The notes under the pieces are model-generated. The model did not search any database. It was not told the DNA's origin and worked only from the letters and a program-made list of their open reading frames with translations. Shown here in pieces: positions 10,097 to 19,340 of a DNA stretch of 24,071 bases. Position numbers and translations under genes: made by a program. This DNA comes from Haplomitrium mnioides (Eukaryota > Marchantiophyta > Haplomitriopsida > Calobryales): assembly GCA_049999725.1 (NCBI GenBank), contig JBNGIS010008625.1, positions 32,086 through 56,156 on the forward strand, given 5' to 3'. Position 1 is the first letter of the stretch. Each line of letters opens with the position of its first letter.

Positions 10097-10452
10097 GTGA
10101 ATGACACTCTTGAAATGATGAGAAATCACGAGTGTGAATTCCAATAGTGTGGTAAATAGCACCATTGAAATGAATAGTCTAGAAATTTGATGATGTTGTG
10201 TATAGTACTCTTGAAAACGTTAGTCTAGAATTTTAGTGATGTGAATTGACATTCTTGAGATCATTAGTCTAGAATTCCAATGATGATATGGATGACACTC
10301 TTGAAATCATGAGTCTAGAATTCCAATGATGTTGTGAATAGCACTCTTGAAAACATTAGTCTAGAATTCTAATGATGTGAATCGTCATGTTGTGAATAGC
10401 AATCTTGAAAGCATTAGTCTAGAATTATAATGATGTGAATTAGCACTCTTGA
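10097..10452. repeat. Satellite A, left part, 43-46 bp units
   Basis: Degenerate tandem units carry the core ACTCTTGAAATCATGAG followed by TCTAGAATTCCAATGATG. Units measured by hand are 43 to 46 bp, differing by a short TTG insertion. Most units hold adjoining XbaI (TCTAGA) and EcoRI (GAATTC) sites. The left edge abuts the LTR of element 1 and the right edge is cut by element 2. Confidence 0.85.
10448..10452. repeat. Target-site duplication of element 2, left copy
   Basis: CTTGA directly precedes the 5' LTR and recurs at 15674-15678 directly after the 3' LTR. Five bases is the normal Ty3/gypsy duplication length. The motif is part of the satellite A unit. Confidence 0.85.
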
Positions 10453-10881
10453 TGTAATAGTACAAGCATAAGGTTGTGATATTTATAAGAAAATACAGAG
10501 GAATGAAGGAAGTGGTAGTGAGTCACTTTTAGAGTTAAGATTAGATTACTTGCCTTTGAAGTCACTTTTGGTGGAGAGTCACTTTTAGGTCACTTGCATT
10601 CGAAGTCACTTTTGGTGGAGAGTCACCTTTAGGGCTGAAATGGGAAGTGACTTGTAAGTGAAGAAAGAGGGATGACACCCTCTTCTCTTGTATAAATAGA
10701 AGGGCTTCTTAGCCCCACTCCTCATTTTGGAGTTCCTCTCAATTCGGTTTGGCTCTTTGGTTGTTTGGCTTTAGCTAGCATTCTTGGCTTTGGTTTGCTT
10801 ATTGGCCTTGAGTTGTGTAACTATTTTAGAGTTGTCTTGAAGTATTACTTATTTGGAAGTCGGTCTTTGAGTTCTTTTACA
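10453..10881 (+). repeat. 5' LTR of element 2
   Basis: This is a 429-bp LTR with TG...CA ends (TGTAATAG to TTTTACA), matching 15262-15673. The U3 part holds five copies of a motif close to AGTCACTTTT, the first as GTGAGTCACTTTT. A TATAAATA box follows, and then a T-rich R/U5. One repeat pair flanks the 17-bp indel that distinguishes the LTRs, as expected of slippage. Confidence 0.95.
10691..10698 (+). promoter_or_regulatory. TATA box in 5' LTR of element 2
   Basis: TATAAATA lies about 190 nt before the LTR end, preceded by the repeated AGTCACTTTT motifs. The same box is at 15483-15490 in the other LTR, so it has been retained in both copies. Confidence 0.6.
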
Positions 10882-10882
10882 T

Positions 10883-10894
10883 TGGTATCAGAGC
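10883..10894 (+). other. Primer-binding site of element 2, tRNA-Met type
   Basis: TGGTATCAGAGC begins one base after the LTR end. It is the well-known complement of the 3' end of plant initiator tRNA-Met, used by many plant LTR retrotransposons. Confidence 0.9.
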
Positions 10895-10911
10895 ACGTTC
10901 TTTTTGGTGGA

Positions 10912-11760
10912 ATGGAGAATCAAGAAGGACGCAAGCCATGCAACAACAAATTGAACATCTTTCTTGCTTGCTAGAAGTTCAAAAGCATATGGGGAATAGA
11001 ACACCTTTTCAAGAAGAAGAAAATCATGTGCAGTTTCCCAAGCCAAAAGCTTATGATGAGAAGACAATTCCTGGTGCATTTGAGAATTTCTTATTCAATT
11101 GTGAGCAATATTTTGAGGCCACCAATATAAGAGAGGATGGTAGAAGAATTTTATTTGCTACAAGTCAGTTGGAAGGAGTGGCAAAGACTTGGTGGAGATA
11201 TCAAATTGAGCAAGCTCAACGTAGATTTTTCACTCCAATTGCTTCTTGGCAAAAGTTTAAAGAAGCTACAAATATAAGATTTAGGGTTTTGAATGCTCCA
11301 AAGGTGGCAAGAGATCGTTTGGCAGAATTGAAGCAACTTGGCACAATAAGCAGCTATGTCATGCAATTTCAAAATATCATTATGCAAATTACTAATATGG
11401 ATGAGAGAGAAGCTTTGGATTGCTTTGTTCGAGGATTGAAGCCTCACACTAGAATGGAAGTGACAATGAGAGAGCCCTCTCAACTAGAAGAAGGAATGCA
11501 TATGGCAGAACGATATAACTCGCTACCATTGACCAACAAGGCTAGGTCACGTCTACGTCCACAACAAGCTTTACCAAATATTCGGGTGTCAGCAAATGAG
11601 GTTGTATTTATGAAGATTGATGTGGCGTAGAGCGTGACACTCACTGATGTAGAGCGAGAGCGTCTACGCCAAAGTGGAGGATGTTTTTATTGTCAACAGC
11701 TTGGTCATATTATTGCAAATTGGCCATGTTGCCAAGGTCGACCACGTGCTCTTGTTTAAG
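10912..11760 (+). pseudogene. gag of element 2
   Basis: A first ATG at 10912 opens a short frame (MENQEG) that soon stops. The main open frame starts at the ATG at 10938 and runs 230 codons to TAG at 11628, so a shift probably separates an original start from the body. The body has the Gag core (PKPKAYDEKTIPGAFENFLF, LEGVAKTWWRY, FKEATNIRF, AELKQLGTISSYVMQF). After the stop, a single zinc knuckle reads CFYCQQLGHIIANW, whose last Cys has become Trp. A further stop follows the knuckle. It would form the virus-like particle; this copy cannot. Confidence 0.85.
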
Positions 11761-12153
11761 TGGCAGCTGTTGAAGAAGAAGATCGGAGAAACAATCGACC
11801 TCAGTAAAGATAGTCGAGCGGTTTATTGAGAGCTTAATTAGTTCCAATGGAATGAAAAGTTTGACAAGAATTAGAAGTACCTTGTTTCATCTAGATAGTA
11901 TGGTTGATAAGCATTCTTGTAGAATATTGGTAGATTGTGGAAGTTCTAAAAATTTCATGTCACTACGTTTTGCAAAGAAAATCAAATCTACGACTTCGCC
12001 TATCAAAGGAAGTTTTTTGACGATGGCCGATGGCCAAAAACATGAGGTATTCCATTCTCACAAGCCATTTCTTCTAAGGATTGGCAAAGATTATTAGGAA
12101 TCTATGGATTTTGTTATTGCACCTATACAGTATGACATTATTTTGGGCTTGCC
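11761..12153 (+). pseudogene. Protease region of element 2
   Basis: The open segment 11852-12097 contains RILVDCGSSKNFMSLRFAKK, the place of the protease active site, where LVDSGSTHNF is the common form in chromoviruses. The Ser or Thr after the catalytic Asp is Cys here. A TAG at 12095-12097 ends the segment, after which the protease-RT linker continues in another frame. The start of the domain is unclear because the frame between gag and 11852 is broken. Confidence 0.65.
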
Positions 12154-13282
12154 TTGCTTGAAGATTGTTATGCTCAAGTTGATTGGGCAAAACGACAAAT
12201 TCAAGTTACTTTACAACGAAAGCAATTTCTTTTGGAGCATCTGAGATCGTTGGTGAAGAAGCTCAAATCAATTCAGCACAATGTTTTGATGGAGAAAGAG
12301 TTGCACGTCTTTGCTGTATGGATCAAGTCTATTGTGGACTTGAATAAGAAGGGAGGGAAATTTATACCGACCTCAATGATTGATGATGTCTTGAAGGAGT
12401 TTTCATATATGTTTCCGAATGATTTGCTAAAGGGGTTACCAGATGATTGTGGAATGCCCTTTCCGATTGAGTTGATACTAGGAAGTATTCCGTATAATTG
12501 GCCTATATACAGGTTATCGCCACAAGAGTTGGAAGAGCTTCACAAGACCTTGATGGATCTTCTTGAGAAGGATTTCATTTAGCATAGTACTTTACTTTGG
12601 GGAGCACTAGTATTTTTTGTACCAAAGAAAGATGGTCAATTTTGTCTTTGCATTGATTATCGTGGTTTGAACAAGCAAACTGTAAAGAATGCCTATCCTT
12701 TAACGTGTATTGATGACTTGTTGGATCAACTGAGTGGTGCGCGGTTCTTTTCGAAGCTCGATATTCAAAGTGATTATTGGCAAATTCCTATCAAGCCAAG
12801 TGATGTGCCGAAGACAGCTTTTCGTACGGGGTCCTTACATTTGGTCTCACTAATGCTCTAGCCATATTTATGAATCAAATGCATCGAATTTTTAATGGGT
12901 TATTAGATAAGTCAGCTTTAGTATTCTTAGATGACATTCCTATTTTTAGCAAAGCTGAAGCTAAGCATCGCAATCATCTAAAAGAAGTTTTGCAAAGTTG
13001 TGCAATTGGAAGTTTTTTTGTAAGAGATCCAAGTGCGAATTTTGGAAGCAAGAGGTTACTTACTTGGGGCACAAGGTGTCTCCGGATGGTATAAAGATGG
13101 AAGAAGAGAAAATCATGGCTATTACTGAGTGTCCAATACCAAAGGTGGCAAAGGACGTTAGAGCCTTCAATGGATTGGCAAGCTTCTATCGACGATTCAT
13201 CCATTGTTATGCACATATTGCTACACGAGTTATGGATTTGCTAGGCAAGGAAGTCAAGTTTCAATGGACCGCCAAAGAGTAA
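12154..13282 (+). pseudogene. Reverse transcriptase region of element 2
   Basis: The expected RT blocks occur in order but in three frames. The N-terminal connection (FPIELILGSIPYNWPIYRLS, ELHKTLMDLLEKDFI) ends at a [23 protein letters not shown] and [17 protein letters not shown] follow. The catalytic box is FLDDIPIFSKAE after a shift near 12860. After another shift near 13000 comes YLGHKVSPDGIKMEEEKIMA with the thumb region (FNGLASFYRRFIHCYAHIA). A stop TAA follows at 13280. The catalytic Asp pair is retained, but the polyprotein is unreadable. Confidence 0.88.
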
Positions 13283-13734
13283 ACGACATTTCAACAGCTC
13301 AAGGATGCAGTCTCTTCTCGTCTTATTCTACAGCCATATGATCAAAATGCATGTTGTATAGTAGATTTTGATGCTTCTAATTTTGCTATTGGACCAGCTT
13401 TGCAGCAAGAGTTTGAGGATGGACTTCATCCAATTGCTTTCATATCACGCCGGTTGAATGTGGCGGAAAGAAACTATTTGCAAGGGATCGAGAGCAATTG
13501 GCAATAGTTTATGCCACAAAAGTATGGAGGCATTATCTTTTAGGAAGATCTATATTTATCTGCATAGATCACAAACCATTGTTACAATCAATCCATTTGG
13601 AAAATATGACAAATCGTCATCACTGATTCGAAGATCAATTGCAACTCTTTGATATCAAGCAAGAGTACAAGCCATGAAGGTTCCTCAACATTCTTTATGC
13701 ACTGTCATGAAAGCTGAATCATCGAGTAAATACA
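13283..13734 (+). pseudogene. RNase H region of element 2
   Basis: After the TAA at 13280 the sequence reads TTFQQLKDAVSSRLILQPYD and then IVDFDASNFAIGPALQQE, the first strand of RNase H with its Asp. One frame later it continues as EQLAIVYATKVWRHYLLGRS and FICIDHKPLLQSIHLEN, which carry the later conserved blocks. A frameshift near 13480 and several downstream stops break it. The end, before integrase, is poorly conserved. Confidence 0.75.
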
Positions 13735-15030
13735 GTGGAGGTGAGCAACATTAGTATCTTACATTTAGATGAGTTAACTAGTGAGAGTTATTGTCAAAAA
13801 CTACAAGAAGATGCTTTCTTTAGTCTGGTTCGAGCACGATTGGCCATCAAAGATGGTGAGTATCATTCTTTCTCCACTCGAGATGGTATTCTCTATCGAG
13901 GCCATCAAATATATGTTCCACAAGATTATACGCTTCGAATAGCTTGTTTACAAGAAGCGCATGACATTCCTATCTCTCGGTATCTTGGAGTAGATAAAAC
14001 TACATAGTTGCTTCAACGCACTTGGTGGTGGCCTAACTTGGCTCGAGATGTTCGTGGTTTTGTTTATTCGTGTGAAATTTGTCAACGAAACAAAGCTTTG
14101 AATCAAAAACTAGCAAGACTTCTTCAATCGTTACCAATTTCAATTGCTCTTTGCAAACATGTAAGTTTGGATCTTGTCACTTCACTTCCAACTACGCTCT
14201 GTGAGTTTAGTGCTATTGTGGTGTTTGTGGACAAGCTGAGTAAGCAGATTCATTTAGCGCCAATGGTGGATACAGTGGATGCTTCACAATTGGCAAAAAT
14301 TTACTTTGATATTGTTTTTTGCCATCACGGAATGCCCAATGTGTTAATATCTGATAGGGATCCGCGTTTCACTAGAAAGTTTTAGCGAGAGTTATTCAAA
14401 CTTCTAGAAACCAAACTTTCTATGTCTACTACCTATCATCTGCAAACATATAAGCAAATATAGCGTGCTAATCGTACTATGGAGGGTATGCTTCACGCGT
14501 TCATCAATGTTCATCACACCGATTGGGATAGTTTCTTACCGGCTGTGGAGTTTGCCTACAACAATTCCAAACAAGTAAGTATTGAGTTTTCTCCTTTCTT
14601 GCTTAATTTGTGTCAGCATCCTCTTGTTTCTGATGGCCTCCTTTCTCTTACTTCTTCTAATGTTCCAAGTATTTCTACTTTTTTGTCTCGTTTATCTTCT
14701 TTCTTGCAAGATGCTCGCAACCATCTTACTTTTGCTTAAAATCGGCAAAAAAATATGTCGATAGCTGTCGTTGTGATTGCTCTTATATTTTAGATGACCA
14801 AGTTATGTTATCCACTCATGATCTTCCATTGTCTTTAGATACTCAAATTCGTAAGTTATCTCTTGCTTGGATTGGTCTTTTCTCTATTTCTCAGGTTATT
14901 TCTCTTGTTGCTTATAAACTTGATCTTCCTTTTCATATGAAGATTCATCCTATGTTTTATGTATCTAAACTTAAGCCTTTTGTTCCTAGTCCATCTTCTT
15001 TTCCAAGTCGTGTTCAACTTCCTTCTCTGG
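13735..15030 (+). pseudogene. Integrase region of element 2
   Basis: The HHCC module is recognisable: EAHDIPISRYLGVDKT and, after an in-frame TAG at 14005, LLQRTWWWPN and SCEICQRNK. The second His position reads Tyr (SRYLG where GHLG is usual). In the core, the first Asp is in VSLDLVTSLP and the second in LISDRDPRFT. The block that should carry the catalytic Glu reads Q-I-stop before RANRTMEGML, so the Glu codon is a TAG at about 14461. Another TAG (14383-14385) follows TRKF. A degenerate GPY/F segment appears as KLSLAWIGLFSIS, then HPMFYVSKLKPF. The enzyme is inactive. Confidence 0.85.
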
Positions 15031-15050
15031 CCATTGTTCTTGATGATCAT

Positions 15051-15248
15051 GAAGAATTTGAAGTAGACCGCATTTTGGCGAAAAGAGTTATCAAGCGCAA
15101 ACGGCATCTACAAGTTCAATACAAGGTTTTGTGGAAAGGCTATCCACTTCATGATGCTACGTGAGAACCTTCTTCAAATCTTGAGAATGCTCAAGAAGCT
15201 ATTAAAACTTTTGAAAGTTGCGGCAATGACGAGTACGTCATCGACTAG
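15051..15248 (+). pseudogene. Chromodomain of element 2
   Basis: After a linker, EEFEVDRILAKRVIKRKRH, then LQVQYKVLWKGYPLHDAT, a TGA, and EPSSNLENAQEAIKTFE follow. This is the chromodomain of chromovirus integrases, a small fold that binds modified histone tails and can steer insertion. The stop replaces the Trp of the usual ATWEP motif. The first aromatic position is Phe in FEVDRI, and the WKGY Trp is present. The reading ends near 15248, just before the polypurine tract. Confidence 0.85.
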
Positions 15249-15261
15249 ATGGTAGGGATTA
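15249..15261 (+). other. Polypurine tract of element 2
   Basis: The purine-rich stretch ATGGTAGGGATTA directly precedes the LTR start TGTACTAG. Its position defines the inner edge of the 3' LTR. The purine run is interrupted by T, as is common in decayed copies. Confidence 0.55.
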
Positions 15262-15673
15262 TGTACTAGTAAAAACATAAGGTTGTGCTATTTATAAGAG
15301 AATAGAGAGGAGTGAAGGAAGTGGTAGTGAGTCACTTTTACGGTTAAGATTAGATTACTTGACTTTGAAGTCACTTTTAGGTTACTTGCATTCGAAGTCA
15401 CTTTTGGTAAAGAGTCAACTTTAGGGCTGAAATGAGAAGTGACTTGTAAGTGAAGAAAGAGGGATAACACCCTCTTCTCTTGTATAAATAGAAGGGCTTC
15501 TTAGCTCCACTCCTCATTCTGGAGTTCCTCTCAATTCGGTTTGGCTCTTTGGTTGTTTGGCTTTGGCTAGCACTCTTGGCTTTGGTTTGCTTATTGGCCT
15601 TGAGTTGTGTAACTATTTTAAAGTTGTCTTGAAGTATTACTTATTTGAAAGTCGGTCTTTGAGTTCTTTTACA
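15262..15673 (+). repeat. 3' LTR of element 2
   Basis: This is a 412-bp partner of 10453-10881, with TG...CA ends and TATAAATA at 15483-15490. It lacks 17 bp inside the repeated AGTCACTTTT region. It is followed at once by the CTTGA target copy and satellite A. Confidence 0.95.
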
Positions 15674-16139
15674 CTTGAGATATAAGTCTAGAATTCCAAT
15701 GATGTTATGAATGACACTCTTGAAATCATGAGACTAGAATTCCAATAATGTTGTGAATAGAACTTTTGAAATCATGAGTCTTGAATTCCAATAATGTTGT
15801 GTATAGCACTCTTGAAAACATTAGTCTACAATTCTAGTGATGTGAATTGACACTCTTGAGATATGAGTCTAGAATTCCAATGATGTTTTGAATGGCACTC
15901 TTGAAATCATGAGCCTAGAATTCCAATAATGTTGTGAATAGGACCCTTGAAATCATGAGTCTAGAATTCCAATGATGTGAATAGCATTCTTGAAATCATG
16001 AGTCTAGAATTCCAATGANNNNNNNNNNATGATGTGAATAGCATTCTTGAAATCATGAGTCTAGAATTCCAATGAGGTTCCGAATAGCACTCTTGAAATC
16101 ATGAGTCCAGAATTCCAATGGGTTGTGAATGGCACTCGA
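15674..16139. repeat. Satellite A, right part, with 10-N gap
   Basis: This continues the 43-46 bp satellite interrupted by element 2. It starts with the second CTTGA target copy (15674-15678). Units carry the TCTAGAATTCCAATGATG core. The last recognisable unit ends near 16139. Ten Ns at 16019-16028 lie between two nearly identical units, so the assembly may have collapsed or mis-sized the array here. Confidence 0.85.
16019..16028. other. Assembly gap of ten Ns
   Basis: Ten unknown bases stand inside satellite A. Flanking sequence on both sides is the same unit (GATGTGAATAGCATTCTTG), so the true gap length is uncertain. Confidence 0.98.
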
Positions 16140-16730
16140 ATCTAATCTTGACGAATTCGTGAGTTCCCGGCAATGGAACTTCTCAAATGAATCGGACTTC
16201 AACAGCCATTCACAATTGCTGAAACTATCTGCCAAAATTGAACTGACCATGGCCCATGTTACATCCTGCCCGTACTTTGGTAACTGCCAGAAAAAGGTTT
16301 GTGCTCATAAGGTTCAAGATACCTGACAGAAAAAGCACCGGATATAGCCTCTACACTACATATAGTTGTACTTTGCCAATGCACAGTGTACGGCGCACGG
16401 GTGGCTCCAGCAAATACTACATATTCGAAGGAATATATCTATGCAGAGAGTAGAAAAGACACTCATGTAATCTGGACTGACAGAAGAAATTAGTAACTGT
16501 TGAGATTCCGTGTTGAGAATGTCTCAGGGGCTTCATCTGCTTCGCAAAAAGGAGAACCAATTTCATCTGCTTCTTGAATAGGAGAACCGATTTCTCCAGA
16601 AGTAATACGCCCGGCAGTGTTCAAGCGTGTCCCCAACTTTCCACAGACTAGAATACGTTGTGTGTTGGATACTCAACTCCATCTCATTCATGCCCGAAAG
16701 AATCTCGTTTTGAGCACCTGCTGGTGATTT
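16140..16730. other. Intergenic stretch, 3' side of the P450
   Basis: No satellite or transposon sequence is seen. It presumably includes the 3' untranslated region of the minus-strand P450. A short plus-strand open frame (16129-16326, 65 codons) begins in satellite sequence and has no recognised domain. No clear AATAAA signal was found on the minus strand near the stop codon. Confidence 0.5.
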
Positions 16731-18554
16731 TTAGAGAGCTGTGTACACCGCAGCTGGCAGACGAGGTGATGCCAAGACTTTTAAAGGATGCTTGAGGCCA
16801 GCGGTTAAACCTGCAGTTGTTTCAAGGTTGATAGATTCTGGGGTCTGTCCATCGGGAAGGCTCCAGTCGAAGCAGTGAAGTAACTGGGCGAGTGCCAGCT
16901 GAGTAAAAATGAGAGCCAAATTGAACCCAGTACACATCCTTCTGCCTGCTCCGAAAGGTAAGAGCTCGAAGTCTTGGCCCTTCACGTCTCTGGGGTTGGA
17001 GCCCAGAAACCTCCCGGGGTCGAATTCGTCTGGGCGTTCCCAGAAAGCAGGATCCCGACCAATGGCCCAAGAATTGACCATCACTATAGTGTCCTCAGGG
17101 ATGTAATATCCTGCTAGTTGGGTGCCTCCCCTGGGGGATACGCGAGGAACTCCGGTTGGACCAACTGGATGGTAACGAAAATTCTCGCGTAGAATTGCGT
17201 TGATATATTTTAAGCTGGGGATGTCTTCTTCTGTCACAAGCCTGTCCCGTCCGACTACAGAGTCGAGCTCTTCTTGAGCTTTTCTCATTATTTCCGGGTG
17301 CCTCAATAATTCTGCTATAGCAAATTCCGTTGTATTGCTTGAAGTGTCAGTCCCAGCAACGAGCGTGTCCTGCACTCCAACAATAAAAGGGTTCGTCCAA
17401 TGAAAAATTTAGTCAGGGATCAGAACAATTAAGCCACGACGATCTGGATCGAATTCACAGAGCAACAAGGGTACCTAGGTCACCACAAATCGAGGGACGT
17501 ACCTGAATGAGGGCTACGATTGTTTTATCTGAGAGAGATTTTTCTCCTTCGAAGCCCGGACTTGACAACAGGATGTCCACAAAATCTTCCACATACGAGT
17601 CTCCCCTTTCATGTCTTTTGGCACGGTGCTCGTCGATGATTTTTGTGAAGAAGTTAAAAAGTCGATCTCTAACCATTCTCGCCTGCCTTTCCACTCCAAG
17701 CAAGTCGAATGGTTTCATAAACGGAAAGTAGTCTCCTGGGTTGAACGCACCAAAAACTTTCAGAGACAGGGCAATGTCCTCAAATATCTCACGCCTTTCC
17801 TGAGCATTTGACTCAGGTCCAAAGTATGCTTTATTGGCAAGCATTGTGGTCATCATGTTGGAGAAACATTGATAAAGGTTTTCACGTAGCTGAAAAGCCT
17901 TTCGCTGCTCTGATTCCTCCGTGATCAATCTGATCATAGAGTGCATGTGTTCTGTCCTCCCCGACTGCCAAAAAAGTTTCCCAATATCACTTGTGCCCTC
18001 AAATTTTAATGTTAAAGTTAAACGAAAGACAGGTCACGCATGATATTGTGGAACAATCAGGAAACAAGATTGCGCTGGGGCAAGACATGAGACAGGTGCC
18101 GTACCTGGAACGTGGCCAGCCTCTTCGTTGAGAGAAGCTCAGTGACTAGGATCTTCTTCAATTGCCGCCACCTAACACCGTGCTCGCGCATGATGAAGCC
18201 ACTGTAATTGCAGGTCATGATGTTGCCGGCCGCCATTTTTTGAGGCCGGGAGCAGAAATCGCTGTCCTGAACCTGCAGGATGGCCTTGGCCATATCCGCG
18301 CTGCACGCTACCAAAATGTTGACTGAACCTAACTTGACGAACACCAGAGGCCCATACTTTTTCGATAAGTCCGCAAAGCTTTTGTACAGCACAGGAGAGA
18401 GCTGGAACATGTTGCCTACAACGGGCCATGGAGTGGGACCTGGGGGCAAGGGCTTAGTTCCCTCACTCCTCTTTCTCTGCACAATTATCGCGCACCACAG
18501 CACCAGCACTAAGGCAAGCTCCACTGCCCACACCTGCCACACCGAAGAACTCAT
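16731..18554 (-). CDS. A-type cytochrome P450, three exons, intact
   Basis: This is a haem-thiolate monooxygenase, probably anchored in the ER and fed by a P450 reductase. Exons are 18554-18105, 17964-17503 and 17369-16731. Introns of 140 and 133 nt have GT/AG ends, phase 0. They join to 516 residues with no internal stop, a normal length. The ATG at 18554 is chosen because the longer frame begins with GTG at 18584. Visible parts are an N-terminal membrane anchor (residues 5-25), a Pro-rich hinge PLPPGPTPWP (35-44), a C-helix WRQLKK (129-134), an I-helix AGTDTS (309-314), K-helix E366/R369 (ENFR), FDPGRF in the PERF position, and the haem loop FGAGRRMCTG with ligand Cys450. The second intron just before AGTDTS fits the conserved A-type (CYP71 clan) intron as I recall it. 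Family and substrate are not assigned. All catalytic residues are present, so a working enzyme is likely. Confidence 0.93.
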
Positions 18555-19083
18555 ATTGTCAATTGTCCAAGAAACGTCAGACACTTTGTATATATGTGAT
18601 GAAATCGATTCGCAAACTTGCTACACGTTTTCAGATTATTTTTAAGATATTTCTATAGAGCTGCAGTACTGGCCAAGACGAAAAAGCTCCATGGAATACG
18701 CCACCATAACAATACATTTCTGTGATACCGTGTGTGAACGTTCAACCCCAGTACACTGCGGTTCGTTGAACAGTTCAGAGGTGCACTTGTTTCTCTAGTC
18801 TCGGATGGATCACTGGAAAATTCCAAAGGATTACGACAAGTGAGTAGCTGTCTAAGTTTGAGCCCACGACAGCATTCCAAATGGTTAGATACAGTAGGCG
18901 TTTAATCACATCATCCCGCGTTCTAAAATCTGGGAACTCATCTGGCAACCAAACGAGAAAACGGTACTGTCCAGGGAGTAAAATGTCGAGACCCCATGAA
19001 TTCTGCGTCCAATCCTGATGTTGGTATGCTTGCTCCATGCACACGCACTGCCGTTCACTGTTGATGTGCTCACTTAGTCACTT
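18555..19083. other. Upstream region of the P450
   Basis: This presumably holds the P450 promoter and 5' untranslated region. Minus-strand TATA-like stretches occur at about 18598-18588 (TATATAC, very close to the ATG) and about 18658-18648 (CTATAGAAATA). Neither can be chosen from sequence alone. No other gene is recognised; open frames of up to 89 codons on the minus strand show no domain. Confidence 0.45.
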
Positions 19084-19095
19084 ATGACCACAACG

Positions 19096-19216
19096 TTGAC
19101 TATATCTCCTTCTCTTGACGTTGACTATCTCCATACGTTAACTTTTCTTGACATGTCACACAATGCCACGTGCTTCACTTTACTTGACATGCCACACAAT
19201 GCCACGTGCTTCACTT
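19096..19216. repeat. Short direct repeats with paired CACGTG motifs
   Basis: A 34-bp block beginning CTTGACATG is repeated at 19147-19180 and 19183-19216 with one difference. Each copy contains CACGTG (19167-19172 and 19203-19208), the G-box core bound by plant bHLH and bZIP factors. Just to the left, a CGTTGACTAT block is repeated (near 19096 and 19118), containing TTGAC, the W-box core. The block lies 540-660 bp upstream of the P450 ATG, so it could be part of its control region. That link is inferred from position only. Confidence 0.55.
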
Positions 19217-19340
19217 ATAATACATGGAAATCTTTTAATAACTTCACTTTTTCTTTACGTGGCCCATGCAAAATGGAGTCATGTAACCCCATTTATTAAA
19301 TAAATTGATGAAAAATCAAGTCAAATGATTAGTTAGAGCA

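Larger units (their letters stand above)
10453..15673 (+). mobile_element. Complete but dead Ty3/gypsy chromovirus, element 2
   Basis: This is a 5.2-kb element with both LTRs, a tRNA-Met primer site, gag, protease, RT, RNase H, integrase, a C-terminal chromodomain, a polypurine tract and a perfect CTTGA target duplication. The domain order and the chromodomain place it among Ty3/gypsy chromoviruses; the short LTRs would suit a Reina-like group, but the lineage is not proven. It sits within a satellite A unit. All coding parts are broken by frameshifts and stops, including one at the catalytic Glu region of integrase. The LTRs differ by 22 substitutions and one 17-bp indel by hand count (about 95% identity), so the insertion is old but its ends are complete. 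Confidence 0.95.

Noticed and set aside
18555-18584. Ten extra N-terminal residues of the P450
   Set aside because: The frame is open to 18584, but the codon there is GTG. The first ATG is at 18554 and is followed at once by a normal membrane anchor.
18588-18598. TATATAC as the P450 TATA box
   Set aside because: It lies only about 35-45 nt before the ATG, leaving almost no 5' untranslated region. It is kept only as a possibility in the upstream entry.
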